A model generated the notes under the pieces. It saw only the letters and a program-made list of their open reading frames with translations. It searched no databases and had not been told where the DNA came from. DNA of 64,000 bases from Hibiscus mutabilis (taxonomy: Eukaryota > Streptophyta > Magnoliopsida > Malvales > Malvaceae). The DNA lies in NCBI GenBank assembly GCA_019671005.1, contig CM033712.1, positions 71,064,479-71,128,478 on the forward strand, read 5' to 3'. Positions 24,353 through 35,366 of the stretch are shown here, piece after piece. The position numbers and the translations under genes were made by a program. Numbering within the stretch: the first letter of the stretch is position 1; every line of letters starts with the position of its first letter.

Positions 24353-26392
24353 TTATGTAGGTTTCCAAGCAGAAAGGGCATAAACTATTCTGCCCTTCCA
24401 TCCTTGCACCAGCCACTTGTTATCTTCATCGATTACAAAATCCTTGTGGTAGAAAGTCCGGACTCTCTCAAATGCTTCCTTGACTATCCCACGTTCAAAA
24501 GGCTGTTGCAGAAACCCGGCCCTCAGATTACGTGCATGCCACTGCTTGACTGTTTCCGGTCGCTCCACTCTCTCCCAGCTCTCGCAAGCTATGGCATTCA
24601 AGGCCTCCCTGCCGAGGATCTCTCTCTCAATCACCATCCTCTCCCAATCCTCACGGGGCACAATCGTGTCGAGCATATCAAACATCGAAGAGAAATGAAA
24701 CAAAGCCTCCCTGAACCGTGTCACAAAGAATGGAGCATTGTAGGCGCCATTCATAATCCCATGGAGGAACAGATTTGGGTTTATCTTCCGAATCAGATTG
24801 AGAACCATATTCCTAGGACTATGTACTGCCACTCCTTCATCAAGCAAGTTCTTAGCACGGTACAGACAGTTAACGACGACAAACTCATCCTCCTCGATAT
24901 CGAGTTCCTCCACTCGAACGTTCTCCCATTTCTTTGCTATTGCCTTGTACAGAAATGGCACCTTGAACTCCTCAGCATAAGCTTCTAAACGCCTCCCTGT
25001 TTCCTCAACTCGCTCAGCGGGCCTGAAACCGGGTTGGGGAAATCTATTCAGTTATCCGTAGTTTTGGAGGTCCTTCAGGTCTCAAAGAAAGCCGCTCGAT
25101 AAGAGTAGGCCATTGAAAACCATAAAGAATACCAAAATCTATGATATGAAGCTTCATTGACTTTCTTGATGCAACATTGATTGACTTATTACATATGAAA
25201 TGAGAAACCTTTCTATAAGGGCATGCAGCAACATACAGAAGGTAAGCTTTCATAATATTAAAAGCTGAAGTTTTCTTACTGACAAGGCTTTTATAGATTT
25301 GGCTACCCGTACCAGCCAACCGTGCCTCGAGAGCATTGGCTAGGTAATGAGCTAACCGTTGATTCCCGTCTCCGAACGGCGACGAATGTTGTCGGATTTG
25401 CTTTAGCAATTCATTTGCAGCCCACCACTCCTCACATCAGCTGCAACAGCTTGTGCACAATGAATGAGCATTGTCCTCAAATCCACCACTTCTTTTTTCC
25501 CATTCCGCTTCTTCCCTCGGCCTTTTCCACCATTTTGCCTATCCTTTTTACCGGTCCCATTTCGCAGCGACTCACGGAGGTCGGTGTACGGTGATGGCGG
25601 CCTGATGGAGCTACAAAGCAACACCATATCTAACATCTCCGATCTCACAGTGGTTTCTTCAGAAACAGCAGCTTGTTTGCTGCTCCTTTCTTCTTTGGTT
25701 TCGACATCATCTCTATCAGAAATCTTCCTCCCCTTGGAACCAATATCCGAGCTCTCTTCCTTCACCACATCATAAGCCTCAAAATTGCCAAAAAGATCCT
25801 CATTTGTTGGTATAAATTTACTTGCCTCTTCAACCCCTTTCTGAAATTGCCAAATCGATTGAATCTCACCATTCAAATCAGGCACCTGGAGAGTACTATT
25901 TGGTGACTCCAACATCACATCAAAGCTAGCCATTGAAGAGCTATACGATGATTGAGATATGGTACCAAAATCACCCAGATTTTGCTTCCACACATCATCA
26001 TAAGCAAAATCGGAGTTGTAATGTTGAGGGGAAGGTGGATATTTCTTTCCAAGGACATCATAAAATGGTTTCTCAGCAGCTTGAAGATCCAAAGACTCTT
26101 GAAGCATACATGATTTGTCCTCCATATCTTCTTCCATCAAAATATGGTTTATGTATCTCAAAATTGAATCTGAAAAATCACAGTCTTGAGATGAATCTTC
26201 TTCATGGCTCAAAGTTGAAACTGGCGCTGCTGGGTCAGATTGGTGGCATTGAAATCCATTAAAGCTGTGATCTATGTAACTATTATTGAATGTGGAATCC
26301 CCAACAAAGTTGTGGTTTTGAAACATGGACATGGCTTGATTGTTCCTCTGTTGAAAATCTGGAAACCCTGTTAACCTTGGATCCATAACCAT
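24353..26392 (-). CDS. GRAS transcription factor, SCL14/SCL33-type (LISCL), frame broken
   Basis: Plant-specific nuclear regulator; LISCL members act in stress and detoxification programmes with TGA factors. The coding block is intronless, 2040 bases (about 680 codons). The N-terminal ~300 residues are acidic and disordered and carry FSDSILRYINHILMEEDMED, typical of the subfamily. GRAS domain blocks: LHRI (VVDLRTMLIHCAQAVAADVR, about residues 305-324), VHIID variant LHIIDFGILYGFQWPTLIERL shortened here to its core HIIDFG (about 430), PFYRE-region ELDIEEDEFVVVNCLYR, and SAW (WKGRIVYALSAWKP) at the end. The frame changes near 25422 and again near 25036-25049. These are explained by one missing base at the first site and two at the second, all next to short homopolymers, and net length is restored. 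The start could be the first ATG (26392) or the one two codons later (MDPR). Likely real gene with sequence errors. Confidence 0.85.
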
Positions 26393-26909
26393 CTATTGAA
26401 AAACACAAATGCAATTGCAATCCCAAAAGCTAATCAAAGCTTAAAACTTTTTGAATCACCTCTAAACCTATGTTCTAAGTTCCAACAACAACACTGAAGT
26501 TCAATGCTAAAAGGGTCAACATTACAGGAAAGAGAAGCTTGGGAATCGAAAGACCTTTCTTTTTGTTGTAAAAAAGAAAAGCAACAAACAAAACGCACCT
26601 CGGAGAAAACCCAGTTTCAGAAAGGGGCACAAAGCAGACAAAAACGGAGAGATAAAGAAAGAACGGAGAAAAAAAATATGGAGGCAGCCAAGCAGGGAAG
26701 TGGTTTGCAGTTGTGATGTCTTCAGCAAAAGGTGCTCGAAACTACAGCAGCCATTGAATTTGGGTTATTATTTTAATCACCTGATACAGCCCCACAAGCA
26801 ATCTTGTCTTCCCCGCAATGAATCAGAGTGGAGCTCTCAAACCAATTAGATAACCCCACGTGTCAAAAAAATAGGCTTTGACTTTTTCGGCATTGGTTGG
26901 GGTATTATT
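26393..26909. promoter_or_regulatory. Upstream region of GRAS gene with G-box
   Basis: Leader and promoter of the minus-strand GRAS gene. A perfect CACGTG core in CCACGTGTC lies at 26857-26862, an ABRE/G-box type site bound by bZIP and bHLH factors. Several short upstream open frames exist and look accidental. Confidence 0.4.
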
Positions 26910-27170
26910 ATATAAAAAACGCTTTTAAATAGTTATTTACGTAAATAACCTCCGGCCAATATTATTTAGAAAAATGACTCTCAAATCGGCAACGTAAATT
27001 CTGGAAAACGCGAAACAAGGTTCATCCGACATAGGTGGACTTTTCATATTGCGTAATTTAAAATTATTGGATAAGACCTCGCGTTTTCCAAAACGTGAGG
27101 TCCCCTAAATATTGAATATAACGTGTCAAAAATTAAAGGGACCTCGCGTTCAGCATAAAGCGAGGTCCTC
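26910..27170 (+). repeat. Left terminal inverted repeat of the Mutator-like element
   Basis: About 260 bp containing three palindromic units (about 26979-27014, 27075-27102, 27139-27167). It pairs with 38754-38975 in inverted orientation. It carries a ~26 bp insertion relative to the right end just after TTATTTAC. Confidence 0.65.
27075..27102. repeat. Near-perfect 28 bp palindrome (family member)
   Basis: The arms GACCTCGCGTTTT and AAAACGTGAGGTC pair at 12 of 13 positions around a 2 bp centre. Other members of the family lie at 27139-27167, 29177-29206, 33827-33856, 38047-38074, 38079-38108, 38158-38187, 38754-38784, 38832-38860 and 38911-38940. Confidence 0.85.
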
Positions 27171-27249
27171 GTAATCCATGCTGAAATACAAGGGTGTATA
27201 GGCATATTCGAGGCATTTTATCGTGCTATTAACCTGATAATTTTGGTAA

Positions 27250-28390
27250 TTTTTAAGCTTAGAGACGTATTATTAGAACTTATCTTCCATTTGAGACTGA
27301 TATTTGCACGTACGAGACATTGCACAATGTATAAAAAGCTCGTTGAAAATAGTTCGAGCGCTAGTTTTTGTCCAAGAATAAGAAGTTGAAATGGCTTGGT
27401 AGGCATGTTGGAGGTGCTTTCCAGGGTTATTATTAGAAGAATATTCGTAATATTTTAGGTAAGGGTGTTCAAAAATATCTGATCTGACCAATCTGATCCG
27501 ATTATCCATTGATCCGATCCGAAAATTCGGATATCCAATCCAATTTTTATTTTCGGGTCTGATATCCGATCCGATTTTAAATTTTTCGGATCGGATACGG
27601 ATCGTAATATTTCAAGTTTCGGATTATCCGAAAATCCGAAAATTCCAATTTTTATGAATATTAATTTTGTTATTTTTAACAATTTGGTGCTTGTTATATT
27701 CGAAAATTAAAAAAATCGAAATGTTTATAGATGTGAATCTTGTTATATTTAGCAATTTATTGTTTGTTATATTCGAAATTCTGAAATTTTCATAAATACA
27801 AATTTTAAATTTGAAAAAATAATTAAATCAAAATATATTTTCGGATATCCGAATATTCAATCCGATTATCCGATATCTAGATTTTTGGATATTCGATTTT
27901 TTTCGAATCAGATACAGATCACTATATTGTCGATCCGAAAAACTAGATATCCAAAAAAATCAGATCTGATCCGATATCCGACAATGAACACCCCTAATTT
28001 TAGGTTAGAGGCCTAGTATTGCAACTTATCTTTCACTTGAGACTGATTTTGGCACAGAACAGACATTGCAAACGATTTAAAAATAACCCTGAAAATGCTT
28101 CCAAAGCTTGTTTTTGAGAATGAATAAAAAGGTAAAATCCCTTGAGAATCATGTTTGATGGGTTTATCCGGTAAGTTAATTGTCGCATTCGCGTAATCCT
28201 TAAGCTTAGAGGCGTAGTATTGGAGGCGTATAATTGTAATTAAAAAGAATTATAATTAAAAAAATAAGAAGCTAAAAATTTTAGTCATTCAGTAATTGTA
28301 ATCATAAATCATGGTGTCGAAGCTAATTTTTTTGCTTCAAAATGGTTCCAAAGCTTATTTTTGTTGATGAGTTACACGATAAAATTATTA
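27250..28390. repeat. Diverged ~200 bp repeats in left subterminal region
   Basis: A unit starting like TTAGAGGCCTAGTATTGG, with AACTTATCTTTCA, CAAAGCTTATTTTTG and GGTTTATTCC, recurs near 27250-27440, 28000-28190 and 28195-28385, and again inside the tandem unit at about 29520-29715 and 34170-34370. The first two are separated by a nested TIR element. Confidence 0.65.
27461..27996. mobile_element. Nested TIR element, 536 bp, rich in GATCCGATATCCGA motifs
   Basis: The left end AAGGGTGTTCA and the reverse complement of the right end TAGGGGTGTTCA match. ATTTTAGGT flanks both sides (27452-27460 and 27997-28005). The interior is built from many variants of GATCCGATATCCGA, many of them palindromic. 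It is non-coding and inserted into one of the ~200 bp repeats. Confidence 0.75.
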
Positions 28391-29892
28391 ATTTGAAACA
28401 AATACATAAAATGAAGAAAATAAATTTTTGGGTTAGGCCACGTAGACGGCCAAAATCCACCCTAAACACGAGGTCAATTATATCCCTAAACATGCAGACA
28501 AAATAAATTACATAGGAATTGATTTAGACGAGAGGTGTCATAGTTTGTCCAGGTTGTATGGCCGCCGAGAGATGTGTCGTTGATGTAGACAAGTGGCGCC
28601 ATAGATCGTCCTAGTTGTTGGAGCCCTAAACCTACTTCCGCGATATAAACAGTCAAGGATTAGCTTCATGGATTTCGTGAGTACCTGATAATCATCATCA
28701 TCCACGATGCTAGAGGCTCTAACTACGTTACATGCGGTGGTCTTCCTGTAGCCTTCACGATGAAGGCATACGAAAAAGTTACCGACATCATCGAAGAAAA
28801 GGTTAAGACTGATCCCGACACTTAAAAATGACCACTCATTCTTTGATATTGCTATTTGACGTAGATATTGAACCAAAACACGGAAAACACATATCGTGAA
28901 TATTATTAACCGACCAAAATAATGTAGTCATCGTATAAATGCAATTGCTTATACCAACATATCGCAATATCAGGGAAATAAATTTGTAAAACAATTTTCC
29001 TGATAAGTGATCTATTTCCATTAGTAGCAACAGATTGTATATTTCTCTTCAAATCTTATACTGATTTTTCTCAAGTGATAGCAAATTTTTGGTAGGTTTG
29101 TTTGCCTCATTTCGCCTTTATATAGGCAAACATTCGCACCTCCAAAAAAACGCCAAGTGCATATTGTCATGTCAATGGAACTCGCTATATACAAAACGCA
29201 AGGTCCAAATTTTTTAAATTATGTTTGAAATCTTAAATTTCACCGCCTATAAATAAATTGTATGAGAGAAACAACAAATGGTTTGAGTGAATTCGTATTG
29301 ATTGGTGTAACATTTTTTACACTTGTAAGTGTAAGTATTTGTTATTTAAAACTGAGAATTGTAATTGTAGATGTAATCTTTAGATGTTAAGCAATTGCAA
29401 TTATAACTAATCTGCAATTCTAATTAGCAGGTGTAAGAAGCGCTTGAAATATGGTTTTGAAGCTTTTTAGGTAAGAATAACAATTAGCAGTGTAACAAGC
29501 GCTTGAAAAATGGTTTCGTAATATTTAAGGTTACAGAGCCTAGTATTGGAACTTATCTTTCATGTGAGACACATTGTCACAAAGGGAGACATTTTAAACG
29601 GTATAAAAATGGCCCTAAAAATGGTTCCAAAGCTTATTTTTGTGCATGAATAATAAGGTAAAATGCCTTGAGAGTCATGTTTGACGGGTTTATTCCAAAA
29701 GTTAATCGGTGTAACGAAGTTGCTTATGTATTCATTTTATTTTAAATTAATTAGTATTGGAACACAGAATTAAACTCCGAATCACGTGTAACAAATCACG
29801 TTTAAAATGTTTCAAAAACACCGAAATCAGAATCTTAACGAAGAGATCTTATTACTTAAGAAAACATTAGTACAATAAGAAAGTATAATTAA

Positions 29893-30300
29893 TTAATACG
29901 GGGGCCTGAGCGATTAGGACATTTGTTCTTCTGGTGTCCGCGATTCCCACATCTACTGCATAGTTTTGGTTGTCTAGTTTTTTCGATGTTGACCAAGTCT
30001 TCATCGCAATAAATCCTTGTTGATCGTAGATTTACCCTCTTTTTTTTTTTTTAAGTAATCCAAAAATCTAGCCATATGATAGGTTCAACATCAATTGCGA
30101 TCGGATCAATTTTATTTTCAATTGGAGGAAACGCGCGCATGCATAAACCTTGAATACGGTTTCAAGTAAGTATACTGGGTCAACCATTGTCATGTAGTGA
30201 ACTCGTTGATCAGCCCGGCCCTGAGGCACATTACATGCTCCTCTTATCAAACGATAGGAACCTTCGAAAGATGTTTAGAAGCTACACTCGTGTCGGGGGT
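29893..30300 (-). pseudogene. MULE transposase C-terminal relic, copy 1
   Basis: The minus strand encodes GACNVPQGRADQRVHY, then MTMVDPVYLLETVFKVY and, after a frame break caused by T-run and indel differences, a zinc knuckle CSRCGNRGHQKNKC ending PNRSGPRIN. The DPVY...VY segment followed by a CX2CX4HX4C knuckle resembles the end of Mutator-like transposases just after the SWIM finger. The catalytic DDE part is not visible nearby, so this is a relic. Confidence 0.5.
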
Positions 30301-30718
30301 TAGAACATCGAGTTGAATATAAAATTTGATGAAGATGCTTCTTCATTAAAAAATGAATGAGCAACTAAATGTAACTTAGGTTGTTAAGTTATTTAGGTTG
30401 TTAAGTAGTTAAGTATTTGTAATAAAAAATATGTAATCTATTGTTGTTAAATGAAACTAAAATCTTATTTATTATGACCTACCATGATAATTCTTGGTTT
30501 TGTGCAGGGAATAACAATTTATGTTTAATACTCTTCAAACTAATACATAAAATATAGACGGCCTATATAAGTACTAAAGTAAAGAAATTGTAATTATAAA
30601 CTAAACCTATAATGTTATCATGTTACTTTGGTTGCTAAGTTGTTGTTAAGTATTTATAATGAAAAATGAGAAATTGTAATTATAAACTTATATATATAAC
30701 ATAGTTTCTTTCGATTAG

Positions 30719-33020
30719 ATGATAATGCGGTCATTTTACATAAATCAAAAGAAATTACATAATCATCCTAATGATGCCTATGTCCACCCGTACCGCACTG
30801 CGGTGGACGACGAACCCGAGCCAGATTCTTTAGAACTAGGCCACCACCATCATCATCATCGTCATCATCATCGACATCCCCAAATACATTTAGAGTCTCA
30901 TCACTCGTACTAGGACCGGTGTAGAATACGCTCTGATGCGGTATCTGATCAACAATACCAGCTCCAAACTGTGAGGCCAATGGTGGAAAATGATAAACTA
31001 GAGGAACAGATGCAGAAGGCACTGTCATGTAGTAGATTGGGGAACCATTATAAGCGAACAAAATGTGTATCTGAAAAAACCTTTTGACGAACTCCCCATT
31101 TGATGGAACGATGGACTACTACCCGTGAGTTGAAATGCCGAGAAAGTCGAGTGCTGGAATGCAGGTTCTGGCGCCGGTGTCTCTGGCTGGTAGGCTGACT
31201 GGGAGGTGTCTGTGCTATTCCCGATGATAATACCCTGAAAGCTTGTGTTTCTTTTCTCTGGCCACCCCTCGTACGGGTACCACGTTGCGTTGGGAGACGT
31301 TGGGTCGGCGGACGATTTGGGGGAGGTACTTCTATTTCTTGCACTCGCTCCTCCGGGGATAGTAGATGTGGCTTCCCATTTTGATGGTACCACGACATAT
31401 ACTCAAAAGGTAACGCTATTGTCCTGAATGCGTTCCAAAATACAGGGTCGCCTATCGAAACAGGTCAATTACTGCTGCATCCACACCATGTGATGATGGC
31501 CCCAATGGACTTCTGTCTTTCTTTGTCGCGTTAACATGTGCAATGCGTCCAAATTGGGTGGCTCATCCAGAATCCCTTGGACATAGTTGAATTGTTGTAG
31601 CATACGGTCTGCAGAATGTCACTATACTATCTCATAGTGTATGAGCAGGACCATCAGAGTCCAAATGTTCTCACTCTGCATTATTTTAGGCGAAATGCAT
31701 CCCTTAATATCAGGATCCTCGTACAACATCCACAGTAACTACAAAAAATATGTCAAATTAGTTACATACACTCAATTTACAAAAAATTATTTTTATATTC
31801 AAAAAATGTAATCGATTAAAAAATTTTACCCCGTCTATCTTATCGATCAACAGTCGATAATTTCGTTGGGTGGTCGACAGTCCCACGTGTGTTAATTGAC
31901 CCAACCACCTATAATTAAAAAAAACATTTCTAAGTATTCTAATGTTAAAAAACAAAATAACAAAATAAATATTATTAGTACCTTTGAACAAGTGAGAGTT
32001 GGAATGGGGTCGGTTTTATAGGCATCGGGCTTAAAAACGACATTCAAACCATGCCCAATATTGCAGCAACCAAAGACACCCCCAATGGTACGTCTGTCTA
32101 GGTCGACAGTTCTGCATAACTCCCGAAAAAGATATGCCAAGACTGCCCCTCCTCAACATTTGTTTTTGGACTCCACAGTACTCCCCAGATGAGGCAACCA
32201 CATCAAATGAACCTTGTTTTGGGATTTGTCTGGCATCAACACCCCCTAATAACTCGTAAAATATCAACGCAAACAAACCGCTGCAAAAACAAATTTTATC
32301 ATTATTAAATTATTTTGAATAAAATAAAATTTTACAATAAATAAATAATAATAAACAATAAAAAAATTATACTCTCTCCGTCCCATTTAAAACTTCAATT
32401 GTTGACTTTTCATGTAGTTTTAGGAAGAAAAAATTTGTGTAAGAAAGATGATGTAAAATGATTGAAACAACAATTTTATCCTTGAAAAGTTGATTTTTTT
32501 GTTGGGAAACTAAAAAATGGGTATAAAGGGAAATGTGCCTTTTAAAAGTTGTTGATTTTTTCAATGAGACATTTTAAGTGGGACAATTTTAACACACAAA
32601 ATGGACATATTGAATGGGACAGAGAGAGTACCATCTTCATCAGTTATTTCATCGCCTTATAATAGGTTTGTCAATTGTTGTCCAATAATGTTATTTTGAG
32701 TTTCCCACCATCTAAATCCTCCGCCGGTTTGTCGGTTTAGCAAATTTTGACACATCGCCCAACCAATCGCCTCCGTAATGCCAAAGTGATAATCTCACCG
32801 TCAACGGGCAGACCGAGATGAAATGCAACATCTTGTAATGTAATAGTTGCCTCACCATAGGGAAGATGAAATATGTGTGTCTCGAGACTCCACCTCTCTA
32901 GCAATGCATTTATCATCGGACGATTCTACTTGAACCGAAATAGGTGGGAAACATGGCCAAAACCAAACTCATGCAAATACTGCATAATATCCGGATGCTG
33001 GTGGTCCCAAACCGGTTGAT
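30719..33020 (-). pseudogene. Plant mobile domain (MAIN-like) gene relic, copy 1
   Basis: Read on the minus strand from about 33020 down. The N-terminal PMD block (INALLERWSLETHIFHLPYG-type, then ITLQDVAFHLGLPVDG) at about 32800-32930 is broken by indels. PMD middle segments lie at 31890-32276 (ARQIPKQGS; LAYLFRELCRTVD; LLQYWAWF). The C-terminal part is at about 31400-31700 (DEPPNLDALHMLTRQRKDEV). A Pro-rich then Asp-rich tail runs down to about 30770, ending RRPPQCGTGGHRHH. A Stowaway MITE sits between the first two blocks. PMD proteins (MAIN/MAIL1 family) regulate transcription and silencing, and PMD is often carried by transposons. Frame breaks show this copy is not functional. Confidence 0.7.
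32372..32628. mobile_element. Stowaway-type MITE, copy 1 (257 bp)
   Basis: Ends CTCTCTCCGTCCCAT and (inverted) CTCTCTCTGTCCCAT match the Stowaway consensus, with TA on both sides (32370-32371, 32629-32630). It lies between exons of the PMD relic. Confidence 0.9.
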
Positions 33021-34544
33021 GTAACAAACCAACAAATTATTAATTTGAAACAAATACATAAAATGAAGAAAATAAATTTTTGGGTTAGGCCACGTAGACG
33101 GCCAAAATCCACCCTAAACACGAGGTCAATTATATCCCTAAACATGCAGACAAAATAAATTACATAGGAATTGATTTAGACGAGAGGTGTCATAGTTTGT
33201 CCAGGTTGTATGGCCGCCGAGAGATGTGTCGTTGATGTAGACAAGTGGCGCCATAGATCGTCCTAGTTGTTGGAGCCCTAAACCTACTTCCGCGATATAA
33301 ACAGTCAAGGATTAGCTTCATGGATTTCGTGAGTACCTGATAATCATCATCATCCACGATGCTAGAGGCTCTAACTACGTTACATGCGGTGGTCTTCTCC
33401 CAAGCCTTCACGATGAAGGCATACGAAAAAGTTACCGACATCATCGAAGAAAAGGTTAAGACTGATCCCGACACTTAAAAATGACCACTCATTCTTTGAT
33501 ATTGCTATTTGACGTAGATATTGAACCAAAACACGGAAAACACATATCGTGAATATTATTAACCGACCAAAATAATGTAGTCATCGTATAAATGCAATTG
33601 CTTATACCAACATATCGCAATATCAGGGAAATAAATTTGTAAAACAATTTTCCTGATAAGTGATCTATTTCCATTAGTAGCAACAGTTGTATATTTCTCT
33701 TCAAATCTTATACAGATTTTTCTCAAGTGATAGCAAATGCTGGTAGGTTTGTTTGCCCTCATTTCTGCCTTATATAGGCAAACATTCGCACCCTCCAAAA
33801 CGCGAAGTGCATATTGTCATGTCAATGGAACTCGCTATATACAAAACGCAAGGTCCAAATTTTTTAAATTATGTTTGAAATCTTAAATTTCACCGTCTAT
33901 AAATAAATTGTATGAGAGAAACAACAAATGGTTTGAGTGAATTCGTATTGATTGGTGTAACATTTTTTACACTTGTAAGTGTAAGTATTTGTTATTTAAA
34001 ACTGAGAATTGTAATTGTAGATGTAATCTTTAGATGTTAAGCAATTGCAATTATAACTAATCTGCAATTCTAATTAGCAGGTGTAAGAAGCGCTTGAAAT
34101 ATGGTTTTGAAGCTTTTTTAGGGTAAGAATAACAATTAGCAGGTGTAACAAGCGCTTGAAAAATGGTTTCGTAATATTTAAGGTTACAGGCCTAGTATTG
34201 GAACTTATCTTTCATGTGAGACTGACATTGTCACAAAGGAGACATTTTAAACGGTATAAAAATGGCCCTAAAAATGGTTCCAAAGCTTATTTTTGTGCAT
34301 GAATAATAAGGTAAAATGCCTTGAGAGTCATGTTTGACGGGTTTATTCCAAAAGTTAATCGGTGTAACTGAGTTGCTTATGTATTCATTTTATTTTAAAT
34401 TAATTAGTATTGGAACACAGGAATTAAACTCCGTAACCGTGTAACAAATCACGTTTAAAATGTTTCAAAAACACTGGAAACTGTAACCTTAACGAAGAGA
34501 TCTTATTACTTAAGAAAACATTAGTACAATAAGAAAGTATAATT

Positions 34545-34930
34545 AATTAATACGGGGGCCTGAGCGATTAGGACATTTGTTCTTCTGGTGTCCGCGATTC
34601 CCACATCTACTGCATAGTTTTGGTTGTCTAGTTTTTTCTCGATGTTGACCAAGTCTTCATCGCAATAAATCCTTGTTGATCGTAGACGACCCTCTTTTTT
34701 TGCGTCGTAATCCAAAATCTAGCCATATGATAGGTTCAACATCAATTGCGATCGGATCAATTTTATTTTCAATTGGAGGAAACGCGTATGCATAAACCTT
34801 GAATACGGTTTCAAGTAAGTATACTGGGTCAACCATTGTCATGTAGTGAACTCGTTGATCAGCCCGGCCCTGAGGCACATTACATGCTCCTCTTATCAAA
34901 CGATAGGAACCTTCGAAAGATGTTTAGAAG
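34545..34930 (-). pseudogene. MULE transposase C-terminal relic, copy 2
   Basis: Same as the relic at 29893-30300 but less broken: one frame runs from GACNVPQGRADQRVHY through AYAFPPIENKIDPIAIDVEP to LRRKKRGS. After a shift come the STRIYCDEDLVN segment and the zinc knuckle. The LRRKKRG basic patch before STRI is typical of Mutator-like transposase tails. Confidence 0.55.
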
Positions 34931-35366
34931 CTACACTCGTGTCGGGGGTTAGAACATCGAGTTGAATATAAAATTTGATGAAGATGCTTCTTCATTAAAA
35001 AATGAATGAGCAACTAAATGTAACTTAGGTTGTTAAGTTATTTAGGTTGTTAAGTAGTTAAGTATTTGTAATAAAAAATATGTAATCTATTGTTGTTAAA
35101 TGAAACTAAAATCTTATTTATTATGACCTACCATGATAATTCTTGGTTTTGTGCAGGAATAACAATTTATGTTTAATACTCTTCAAACTAATACATAAAA
35201 TATAGACGGCCTATATAAGTACTAAAGTAAAGAAATTGTAATTATAAACTAAACCTATAATGTTATCATGTTACTTTGGTTGCTAAGTTGTTGTTAAGTA
35301 TTTATAATGAAAAATGAGAAATTGTAATTATAAACTTATATATATAACATAGTTTCTTTCGATTAG

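Larger units (their letters stand above)
28386..33036. repeat. Tandem duplication unit, copy 1 (about 4.65 kb)
   Basis: The sequence from 28386 (TTATTAATTTGAAACAAATAC...) reappears from 33037, and both copies end at GTTGATGTAACAAACCAAC. Offset is about 4650 bp throughout, drifting by a few bases because of small indels. Inspection suggests very high identity. Confidence 0.92.

Noticed and set aside
26504..26728. Open frames on both strands in the GRAS leader
   Set aside because: Low-complexity purine/pyrimidine-rich leader sequence; no conserved motif.
28538..29030. Minus-strand open frames after the transposase tail (also 33190-33798)
   Set aside because: A TATA-like site precedes them near 29118, but no family motif is visible and the frames are short and broken between copies.
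30719..30913. His-rich open frame on + strand (also 35367-35561)
   Set aside because: It is the antisense of the Asp-rich run in the PMD relic on the minus strand; the GAT/ATC repeats give HHH by chance.
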